Below are positions 1-6,116 of a stretch of DNA of 6,116 nucleotides, one piece after another. Positions within the stretch are counted from its first letter, which is position 1. Every line of letters begins with the position of its first letter. The stretch is taken from the NCBI GenBank assembly GCA_964506465.1, contig CAZDLM010000095.1, forward strand, positions 1-6,116. The letters run 5' to 3'. The notes beneath the pieces were generated by a model that was not told the origin of the DNA, searched no databases, and worked only from the letters and a program-made list of their open reading frames with translations. A program made the translations under genes and the position numbers. The stretch comes from UBA6109 sp964506465 (lineage in GTDB: Bacteria > Desulfobacterota > Syntrophia > Syntrophales > UBA6109).

Positions 1-2729
1 GCCCTGAGGATCTGCGCCGCATAGTTCCAGTGGAGGCGTTTCAGGAGCGGTGTGGTCTCGTCCGCATCCTCTTCGTCGTGCGGCAGCATGTCCTGGAAGA
101 AGACCTTGACGTGAAGATTGCCGAAGAGATCCGGGATCCCCTTGTTCATCGCCTGCTGCAGCACCGTGTAGGGCCGTCCGAGAAGGACAACGCGGACATC
201 CTCCTCCGCCCCGCCTTCCCGTTCGTAGATTCCCTTCAGCTTTCCCCGCGCTTCGCTGTAAAAGGACTGAGCCGCCTCATAGGCATGAAAAATCTCCCAG
301 TAGCTCGCGGACAGGAAGGGCTTCAGGGACATGAACAGTTCGATCTTCGACTGGAAGAAACTGCGGTCCATCATGGGCATGATGATGCGGTTCCTCCACT
401 GCGTGCTTCGAATGCCCGCGGCAAGGGAAACCGCATACTGGGTGTAATAACAGTAATACCGGTAGGCGCCGGCGTCTTCATCCCGCGACTCGATGTATGA
501 CGGCAGGAAGATGAAGTCGCACCGGTCGGCGAGATGCTGCACGTGGCCGAAAAAGGCGTTCATGGGAGCGCAGAATTCGGCCCCGGAGAACTTCCGGCCG
601 GTCTTGACCGCGTCCTTGAAATCCTCGCTCGTGACGATTTCCACGCCCAGCGTATCGAAGAACCTCTTCCAGAAGGGCATCTCCTCGGCTAGATAGAGGG
701 CGTTCGGGATGCCGATCTTCACCGGGTTCGGAACCGCATTCGCCCGCGGTCCCGTCCGGAAGACCTTCTGCCGTTCCTTCAGGAGGTCGTACCGCTTCCT
801 CGTCGGCCCCACGTATTTCTTCGTGTCGTAATCGCGGCCGCAGAGGAAGCCGAAGGCCACCGTCTCGCCCTGCACGGAGACCTTGTTGATCTTGCAGTTG
901 TTCTGGCACAGCCCGCAGACCTCATGCTCGACGGGAATGTCTTCCCGATGCAGCGACAAACCCCGAAAAGACGAATCCCGCATCCGGTTGTCCGCCAGGA
1001 TCAGCGCGCCGCCGAGCGCCCCCGTCAGATGGCAGAACCGGGACACGAAGATCGGTTTCCGGAGGCGGTGCTCGAACGCTGCGACCAGCGCCCGGTTCCG
1101 CGCCGTCGCCCCCTGGAAGCAGACGTGTTCGCCGATGTTGGCTTCCTGGGCCACCTTGGCCAGGTAGTTTTCGCAAACCGAGTGGAGCACGCTGGCCAGG
1201 ACCTCGTTCACCGAATACCCCTCGGTGAGATAATTGTTGATGTCGCGTTCCATGAAGACCGTGCAGCGGTCGCTGGACACCGGCGACGGGATTCCGATCG
1301 CGCGGTCCGCGTACTCCGCCAGGGTCACGCCCAGCTTCTGCGCCTGTTCCTCGATGAAGCTGCCCGTGCCCGCGGCGCAGACGTTGTTCATCACGGATGC
1401 GGTCACCATGCCGTTCTTCATGGTGGTGAATTTCGCATCTTGGCCGCCGATCTCGATGATCGTGTCCGTCTCCGGGTTCAATTCGTAGGCGGCGCGGGCA
1501 TGGGCGGTGATCTCGTCGACCATCAGGTCGGCGTTGATGATCCGGCCGATGAACTTTCTGCCCGATCCGGTGGTGGCGACTCCGCGAAAGGTGAGAAGGC
1601 ATCCGGCGCGCGTCGCGACCTCGTCGATGCATTCGAAAAGGGCCTGCACCGCCCTGATGGGCTGTCCCGACGTCTGCGTGTAGAGGCTGATGAGCGGGTT
1701 CCGCCGCTCGTCGATGAGGATCGCCTTGGTGCTTGTGGAGCCGATATCGATCCCCAGGTAGACCGCCTGCGCTCCGTTCAGCGGGGCATGGACCTCGACT
1801 TCAATCCCGCCCGCGGTCTTCTTCGGCGCATACTGGTGGCGGTCGAGGCTGGAAAAATCCGGGTACGAGGACAGCGCCAACTGCAACGCCGGATATCCGT
1901 AGACCTTCTCCTTTCGACCGTCGATAAAGAGCTCGTCCCAATTCCGGACGGCAACCGGCTGCAAATCGCCTTCTTCCTGGCGCAGAAGAGCTGCGCCGAT
2001 CGCGCCATAGAGGTGGCTGAATTCCCCGACAACGGGCTTTTCCTTCAGCAACTGCTGGAAATGCTTCACCACGGCCTGGTTCATGGAAACGCCGCCGGCA
2101 AGGATCAGCGGCGTCCGGATGGCCTGGCCGGGCATCAGCGTGTCGATGACGTTCTTGGCCAGCCCTTCGCAGAGCCCGTCGCTGATCTGGCCTACCGAGT
2201 ACCCTTCCTGCTGCGCGCCAATCAGATCCGTCTTGGCAAAGACGGCGCAGCGCGTTGCGATCTTGGGCGGGTTTTCCTTATTGCAGAAGGCGATCGCGCT
2301 CAGGGTCTCGATGCTTTTCAGGTTGAGACGCTTCGCCTGCTGGTCGAGAAAGCTGCCCGTGCCGGCGGCGCAGGATGTGTTGGCCCGGGAACGCTCGTAT
2401 TCGCCGAGTTCATTGAACGTGATCAGCCCGAAGCTCTCGCCCCCGATGAAGAGAATGCTCCCCACGTCCCGGTGGTAACGCTTTGCCGCAGCGATGATGG
2501 CGATCTGCGTGTCGTAGCGGGATACGTTGCGAAGAAGCTCGGGGCCGGACAGGGTCATGGCGACGCCTCCGATCCGCCGGACGTCGATGTCGTCCATCAT
2601 GGACCGGAGGGTTTCCCGAATCGCGCCGTAATGGAATCGATAGGCGGAGGAAGCCACCGTCCCCTTTTCATCGACAAGGGCGAGCGAAAGCGCGACGGAA
2701 CCGACGTCTATCCCGAGAGTGTGCGGCAT
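1..2729 (-). CDS. Long BadF/BadG/BcrA/BcrD-type acyl-CoA dehydratase activase with two ATPase domains, 3' end beyond window
   Basis: I translated this frame by hand and it is open without a stop from the ATG at 2729-2727 to the left edge (909 codons), so the gene is cut at its C-terminus. Residues 1-265 form a first ASKHA-fold ATPase domain: phosphate-loop LGIDVGS at 5-11, CAAGTGSF beginning at Cys120, and CAVFAKT beginning at Cys161. Residues 323-590 form a second, more canonical domain: LGIDIGSTSTK around Asp328, GGQD at 428-431, CAAGTGSF from Cys451, CTVF from Cys489. In HgdC-type activators the two matching Cys per monomer hold a [4Fe-4S] cluster at the dimer interface, and ATP hydrolysis drives electron transfer to the dehydratase; here both domains keep both Cys. 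A linker with Cys605, Cys608, Cys612 and Cys630 leads into a DUF2229-like region from about 670 (IGIPNALYL, FCAPMNAFFGHV, GRPYT). Family members of this long form usually reach about 1,400 residues. The ATG is the first possible start after the upstream stop and sits four codons before the first motif. The true substrate enzyme is unknown; no dehydratase subunit is in view. Confidence 0.93.
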   Translation of the reverse strand, partial: MPHTLGIDVGSVALSLALVDEKGTVASSAYRFHYGAIRETLRSMMDDIDVRRIGGVAMTLSGPELLRNVSRYDTQIAIIAAAKRYHRDVGSILFIGGESFGLITFNELGEYERSRANTSCAAGTGSFLDQQAKRLNLKSIETLSAIAFCNKENPPKIATRCAVFAKTDLIGAQQEGYSVGQISDGLCEGLAKNVIDTLMPGQAIRTPLILAGGVSMNQAVVKHFQQLLKEKPVVGEFSHLYGAIGAALLRQEEGDLQPVAVRNWDELFIDGRKEKVYGYPALQLALSSYPDFSSLDRHQYAPKKTAGGIEVEVHAPLNGAQAVYLGIDIGSTSTKAILIDERRNPLISLYTQTSGQPIRAVQALFECIDEVATRAGCLLTFRGVATTGSGRKFIGRIINADLMVDEITAHARAAYELNPETDTIIEIGGQDAKFTTMKNGMVTASVMNNVCAAGTGSFIEEQAQKLGVTLAEYADRAIGIPSPVSSDRCTVFMERDINNYLTEGYSVNEVLASVLHSVCENYLAKVAQEANIGEHVCFQGATARNRALVAAFEHRLRKPIFVSRFCHLTGALGGALILADNRMRDSSFRGLSLHREDIPVEHEVCGLCQNNCKINKVSVQGETVAFGFLCGRDYDTKKYVGPTRKRYDLLKERQKVFRTGPRANAVPNPVKIGIPNALYLAEEMPFWKRFFDTLGVEIVTSEDFKDAVKTGRKFSGAEFCAPMNAFFGHVQHLADRCDFIFLPSYIESRDEDAGAYRYYCYYTQYAVSLAAGIRSTQWRNRIIMPMMDRSFFQSKIELFMSLKPFLSASYWEIFHAYEAAQSFYSEARGKLKGIYEREGGAEEDVRVVLLGRPYTVLQQAMNKGIPDLFGNLHVKVFFQDMLPHDEEDADETTPLLKRLHWNYAAQILR

Positions 2730-2759
2730 GCGTGGAGCCGACGATCCTGGTCGAACGTT
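2730..2759 (-). other. 30-base gap between receiver gene and activase gene, weak ribosome binding site
   Basis: Read on the minus strand, this is all that separates the TGA of the receiver gene from the ATG of the activase gene. The only Shine-Dalgarno-like string is AGGA at 2748-2745, which leaves 15 bases before the ATG, too far to be a good site. No hairpin terminator and no promoter-like boxes are visible. The gap contains no ATG, GTG or TTG in the activase frame, so it cannot supply a longer start. Cotranscription with the upstream genes, perhaps with translation helped by ribosomes finishing the receiver gene, is the simplest reading. Confidence 0.6.
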
Positions 2760-3200
2760 TCAGAGAGGCGGTTTGTTCAGAAACGCCCAGTAAAAGCCTA
2801 TTTGGGCGACGGCTGCCGTGAATTTGCCGAACTCGACGGGCTTCACGATGTAGCTGTTCACGCCGAGGTTGTAGCTTTCGATCCGGTACCGGTCGTCCGG
2901 AGAAGACGTGAGGACGACGACCGGTATCTGCCTTGTCCGTTCGTCGGACCGGATCCGCCTCAGGATTTCGAGACCGTCGATCTTCGGCAGGTGGATGTCC
3001 AGCAGGATCAGCTTTGGCTGGTTGCATATGCCGCAGTCCTTGTACGGCCCGGTTCTGAAGATATACGCCACGGCCTCTTCACCGTCCCGCAGCACCTTGA
3101 CGCGGTTCGCCAGGTTGTTCTCGCGGAGGGCGTCCAGCGTCAACTCCTCGTCGGCGGGATTGTCCTCTACAAGAATGATGTCGGGCATCGTCTCAATCAT
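2760..3200 (-). CDS. Single-domain response regulator, Rcp1/CheY-like receiver
   Basis: A 146-residue receiver with no output domain. Visible signature residues: acidic pair Glu12-Asp13 in LVEDNPAD, phospho-acceptor Asp68 in LLDIHLP, switch Thr98 in VLTSS, and Lys120 in IVKPVEF. The tail (NLGVNSYIVKP, then GFYWAFLNKPP) matches the Rcp1-like receivers that partner multi-PAS or phytochrome-like kinases. I choose ATG 3200 over other starts: GGGAG at 3211-3207 lies six bases before it, and it overlaps the kinase stop by 8 bases, the usual sign of coupled translation. A second in-frame ATG at 3188 would trim four residues and is possible but has less support. The frame stays open upstream to an ATG at 3293, but that extension lies inside the kinase coding region and is not receiver-like. 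The likely phosphodonor is the adjacent kinase. An unusual CGIC pair (Cys56, Cys59) sits nine residues before the acceptor Asp. With no DNA-binding domain it must act by protein contact or in a relay. Confidence 0.95.
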   Translation of the reverse strand: MIETMPDIILVEDNPADEELTLDALRENNLANRVKVLRDGEEAVAYIFRTGPYKDCGICNQPKLILLDIHLPKIDGLEILRRIRSDERTRQIPVVVLTSSPDDRYRIESYNLGVNSYIVKPVEFGKFTAAVAQIGFYWAFLNKPPL

Positions 3201-6116
3201 CAACAGCTCCCTTCCTGGGAAGGCTGAAATAGAAAACAGCCCCCTCGTCCACCTTTCCTTCCGCCCACACGCTGCCACCGTGATTCTCGACAATCCGCTT
3301 CACGATGGACAGTCCTACCCCCGTTCCTTCAAACTCGTCGTCTCGATGCAGCCTCTGGAAAATCCCGAAAAGCCGATCGTAGAATTTCATGTCGAAACCG
3401 ATTCCGTTGTCGCGCACGTAATAGACGTTTTCGGCCTCGTCTTCCCTGCCCCCCACCTCAATCTTCGCCCGGCTCCGTTGCCGGGTGAACTTCGCGGCGT
3501 TGGACAGCAGATTGACGAACACCTGCCGGAGGTATTTCCCGTCGCCGTATCCCGCGGGCAGAGGCAGAATCTTCATGGCGACGTTCATCCCCGCTTCCGT
3601 AGAGGAAAGATCCTTCCAGGCGTCGGCGGCGAGAGAATGCATATCGACGTCGGACATCGTCATGGCCTGCTGGCCGATCCGGGAGAACGCGAGGACATCG
3701 TCGATCAACTGCCCCATCTTCGCGGTGGAACTCCGGATGACGTTCAGCTTGCGTTTTGCCTCCTCATCCAGTTCGTCCTTGAGGTCCCGGAGAAGCATCA
3801 GGGAAAAGCCGTCGATGGCGCGCAACGGAGCCCGCAGATCGTGGGAGACGGAGTAGCTGAAGCTCTCCAGTTCCCGGTTGGCCTCCTCCAACTGCGCCGT
3901 GCGCAGCTTCACCATGTCCTCCAGGCGGTGACGGTACGTTTCCAGCTCCAGGTCCGTCCGTTTCTTCTCCGTGATATCGAGGCCCATCTCCAGGATGAGC
4001 GTCGACCCGTCGGCGTCGCGGAACGGAAAGTCGAAGATGTAGTAATTGCGGCCGTCGGGCCCCGTCCACTCCCATTCGTGCCGTTTCATGCCGTCCAGGA
4101 CTTTGAAGGTCTCGCAAATTTCACAGGGCTCATTCCGTCCGAACAGGAACTCGAAACAGCGCCGGCCGTTCGCCTCGCCGAAACGTTCCCGGAAGAATCG
4201 GTTCTCAAACGGGACGTGGTGGTCCGGCGTCAGCAGGATCACATAGGCGGGCAATGCATCGAGGACTTCACGGAACCGCTGCTTTTCGTCCTGCAAGCCC
4301 GTCAGGGTCTTCTGCAGTTCGACCGTCCGTTCCGCAACGACCCGCTCCAATTGGGAATGCGCGTCGCGCAGCGCCTTTTCATTGAGGATGCGGTGCATGG
4401 CGATCGCGACCTGGTCTGCGACGTCCTTCATCACGGCCAGATCCTCGGCGCTGAAGCTCGTCCTGGTTTTCGTCCCGAAGGACAGGGTGCCGATGACCCG
4501 CCCCTCGGCCAGCAGCGGATGACAGGCGTAGGCCCGGATGCCGAAGGACTTGACCAGTTCGGTGCGGATATCGGGCGTTTCCGGAATATTCTCCGCCACG
4601 ATGCGGCACCCGTCCCGCGCAGCGCAGCCGCAGACGGCGACGCCGTAATCCAGCCACGCGATCGATTTGGCCGTCTCTTCCGGAATGCCCGCACAGGCGT
4701 TCAGGTGCAGTTTCCCCAGCTTGTCGTCCGCCAGATAATTGAAGAAAGCCTGGCAATCCAGGAATCCCATCACCTTTCGGCACAGCTCTTCCACGAGATC
4801 CTGCGGCTTGTCGCTGGCCAGCAGACGGCTGCTGACAAGAGACAGGAGCTCCATCCGTTCGTTATTCCTCAGGATGGCCGCTTCCGCCTCTTTGAAGGAG
4901 GTCACGTCCACGCCCGCCGCCACGGCGCCCCGAACGCGCCCCCCGGCGTCGAACAGGGGCACGGCGCCCTCGAGCAGATGGACGCGACGCCCATCCGAGA
5001 ACGCCAATTCCACTTCCGCGTTGGCAACCGGCCTCCCCGTAGCGGCGGCGACCTGGGCAGGCATCTCCTCCGGCCTCAACTCGATGCCGCCGCGAAGGAC
5101 CCTGTAGGACACGGCCGCTTCGCCGAGTTCGACGCTCCGGGAAACGTTACCGCCGCGCGGGGTCCGCATGATGATCTCGTCGGCATAGGCATTGCCGGTG
5201 ATCTGCCGGCATTGCGGGTCGTGGGCGATCCAGATGGCGACCGGCGCCAGGTCCAGGATTGCCTGCAACTCAGCGGTTCTCTTCTGGACTTGATCCTCGA
5301 CATTCCGGTAGGATGCGCGGAGCGCCTCTTCCATCTTTCTGTGCTCGGTAACCTCCTCCGCGATAACGCTGATGCCCGTAACCTGACCGGCGGCGTCTTT
5401 CAGCGGGAGCAGGCTCGCAACCCAGATGCGCCGGTCATGGGGCCGGGAGATCGTCGCGCCCTGAAACTCCACATTCAGAGCAGGCTCGCCGGAACGAAAG
5501 ACGCGCTCGGATACCTCTTCGACCAAAGGGAAAAGCTCCGGGATGAGCTCCCGAACGGCCCTGCCGATGTGGCCTTCGGCCGGGATGCCGTTGAATTCGG
5601 CCATCTTCTGATTGATTCGAACAACACGGAGTTCCCGATCGATGACGCACAGTCCGATCGGCGCGGAGTCATAGATCGAATGGATCTCCTCCAGTTGCTG
5701 GCGGGCCGTTCGCTCGCTTTCCTTCAGGGCCTCCGCCGCCGCCCGGTGGGCCCGGACCTCTTCCGCTTCCGTCAGGGCCCACCGCACGGCGGGCGCGAGC
5801 CTGTTGAGGCGGCTCTTCATGACGTAGTCCTTCGCGCCGCCGGTGAGGGTTTCGATGGCCCTCTCTTCGCTGACGGCGCCGGTCACGAGGATGAAAGGAG
5901 TGTCGGGACACCGTCTCCTGGCCTCGGCGAGGGCCAGGGGTCCGGCATAGCCGGGAAGATCGTAGTCGGAAAGAATCACATCGGGGCAGAACGCCTGCAG
6001 CTCGCGAAGGAAATCCTTCTCCGTCATGACCACCTTCGCGTCAAAGGAGATCCCCGCTTCCTGCAGCTCAAATTCGATCAGTTCGGCATCCGCCGGATTG
6101 TCTTCCAGCATGAGGA
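3193..6116 (-). CDS. Soluble sensor histidine kinase, REC-PAS-PAS-GAF-PAS-HisKA-HATPase, 5' end beyond window
   Basis: Open from the right edge to the TGA at 3195-3193. The Met codon at 6111 is internal: the bases before it encode (I/V/L/F)-Leu in frame, completing the first beta strand of a receiver, so a few N-terminal residues are missing. Numbering from that Met (972 residues): receiver 1-115 with Glu3-Asp4, acceptor Asp49 (LSDYDLPG), Thr77 and Lys99; PAS 1 about 142-258; PAS 2 about 272-405; GAF about 420-575; PAS 3 about 608-720; HisKA with phospho-acceptor His757 in SVSHDLRAPLRAI; HATPase with N-box Asn867/Asn871, G1 box DNGIGFD from Asp901, and a GTGVGLSIV G2 box. Helical linkers rich in Glu/Arg/Gln (for example RTAELQ, RTVELQ, RTAQLEEANREL) join the sensor domains. 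I see no transmembrane segment or signal peptide, so it is cytoplasmic. It should autophosphorylate His757 and pass phosphate to the adjacent receiver; its own N-terminal receiver implies control by another kinase. The ligand is unknown. PAS 3 and GAF carry clustered cysteines. Confidence 0.96.
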   Translation of the reverse strand, partial: LMLEDNPADAELIEFELQEAGISFDAKVVMTEKDFLRELQAFCPDVILSDYDLPGYAGPLALAEARRRCPDTPFILVTGAVSEERAIETLTGGAKDYVMKSRLNRLAPAVRWALTEAEEVRAHRAAAEALKESERTARQQLEEIHSIYDSAPIGLCVIDRELRVVRINQKMAEFNGIPAEGHIGRAVRELIPELFPLVEEVSERVFRSGEPALNVEFQGATISRPHDRRIWVASLLPLKDAAGQVTGISVIAEEVTEHRKMEEALRASYRNVEDQVQKRTAELQAILDLAPVAIWIAHDPQCRQITGNAYADEIIMRTPRGGNVSRSVELGEAAVSYRVLRGGIELRPEEMPAQVAAATGRPVANAEVELAFSDGRRVHLLEGAVPLFDAGGRVRGAVAAGVDVTSFKEAEAAILRNNERMELLSLVSSRLLASDKPQDLVEELCRKVMGFLDCQAFFNYLADDKLGKLHLNACAGIPEETAKSIAWLDYGVAVCGCAARDGCRIVAENIPETPDIRTELVKSFGIRAYACHPLLAEGRVIGTLSFGTKTRTSFSAEDLAVMKDVADQVAIAMHRILNEKALRDAHSQLERVVAERTVELQKTLTGLQDEKQRFREVLDALPAYVILLTPDHHVPFENRFFRERFGEANGRRCFEFLFGRNEPCEICETFKVLDGMKRHEWEWTGPDGRNYYIFDFPFRDADGSTLILEMGLDITEKKRTDLELETYRHRLEDMVKLRTAQLEEANRELESFSYSVSHDLRAPLRAIDGFSLMLLRDLKDELDEEAKRKLNVIRSSTAKMGQLIDDVLAFSRIGQQAMTMSDVDMHSLAADAWKDLSSTEAGMNVAMKILPLPAGYGDGKYLRQVFVNLLSNAAKFTRQRSRAKIEVGGREDEAENVYYVRDNGIGFDMKFYDRLFGIFQRLHRDDEFEGTGVGLSIVKRIVENHGGSVWAEGKVDEGAVFYFSLPRKGAVDD
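3207..3216 (-). promoter_or_regulatory. Ribosome binding site of the receiver gene
   Basis: The minus strand reads AGGAAGGGAG here, purine-rich and close to the anti-16S complement, with six bases to the ATG at 3200. It lies inside the last codons of the kinase gene and is what decides the receiver start at 3200 over the ATG at 3188 and the far upstream ATG at 3293. Confidence 0.75.

Noticed and set aside
30..500. A plus-strand open frame of 156 codons near the left edge
   Set aside because: It is antisense to the DUF2229-like part of the activase, which continues unbroken through this stretch on the minus strand; no domain or ribosome binding site supports it.
2725..2762. Selenocysteine or programmed readthrough at the receiver TGA
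   Set aside because: The receiver ends at the place its family normally ends, and I see no convincing hairpin right after the TGA, only a three-pair CGA/TCG possibility.
924..3227. A plus-strand open frame of 767 codons, the longest uninterrupted plus-strand reading in the window
   Set aside because: It lies exactly codon-opposite to the activase and receiver genes, which happen to share a frame. It stays open only because those genes avoid TTA, CTA and TCA codons. Its translation is rich in Arg, Asp and Val and has no recognisable domain, while the minus-strand reading has clear motifs throughout.
3201..3293. Longer start for the receiver gene at ATG 3293
   Set aside because: The extra 31 residues overlap the end of the kinase and do not look like a receiver. 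The strong ribosome binding site and the fold both point to 3200.
4380..4860. Phytochrome-type chromophore domain, suggested by the Rcp1-like partner receiver
   Set aside because: The GAF domain lacks the bilin-binding context motifs of phytochromes and there is no PHY domain; it is followed by a coiled linker and a PAS domain.
6101..6116. ATG at 6111 as the true kinase start
   Set aside because: It falls inside the first strand of the receiver, just before the acidic pair, and in-frame codons before it encode the expected hydrophobic residues. The start must be outside the window.

Overview
The window holds three genes, all on the minus strand and packed end to end, so the direction of transcription is from the right edge to the left edge. 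The sequence is GC-rich (about 60% by eye). There is no RNA gene, mobile element, CRISPR array, promoter or terminator that I can support. The largest gap between genes is 30 bases.

Layout, in transcription order: (1) 6116-3193, the nearly complete 3' part of a large soluble sensor histidine kinase with the order receiver, PAS, PAS, GAF, PAS, HisKA, HATPase. Its first few codons lie beyond the right edge. (2) 3200-2760, a 146-residue stand-alone receiver of the Rcp1/CheY-like type. Its start codon overlaps the end of the kinase gene by 8 bases and has a good ribosome binding site. (3) 2729-1, the first 909 residues of a long protein of the BadF/BadG/BcrA/BcrD ATPase family (activators of 2-hydroxyacyl-CoA dehydratases and related to benzoyl-CoA reductase ATPase subunits). 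It carries two ATPase domains in tandem, a cysteine-rich linker and the start of the DUF2229-type region, and runs off the left edge.

Organism: the long two-ATPase-domain activase is a hallmark of strict anaerobes (clostridia, Desulfobacterota, other syntrophs). Multi-PAS/GAF kinases paired with Rcp1-like receivers, together with the high GC, fit Desulfobacterota (the former Deltaproteobacteria: sulfate reducers and syntrophs) better than clostridia. This is inference from gene content; nothing here fixes a genus.

How the genes may work together: the kinase has no membrane segment, so it would sense a cytoplasmic signal through its PAS/GAF domains. It could itself be tuned by phosphorylation of its N-terminal receiver, and would pass phosphate to the small receiver next door. 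That receiver has no DNA-binding domain, so it must act by protein contact or as a relay step. The third gene follows in the same direction, 30 bases on and in the same reading frame, and is probably on the same transcript. If the arrangement is conserved, it would link a cytoplasmic phosphorelay to an iron-sulfur ATPase of radical acyl-CoA chemistry. That link is the most interesting feature of the window and it is an inference from gene order only.
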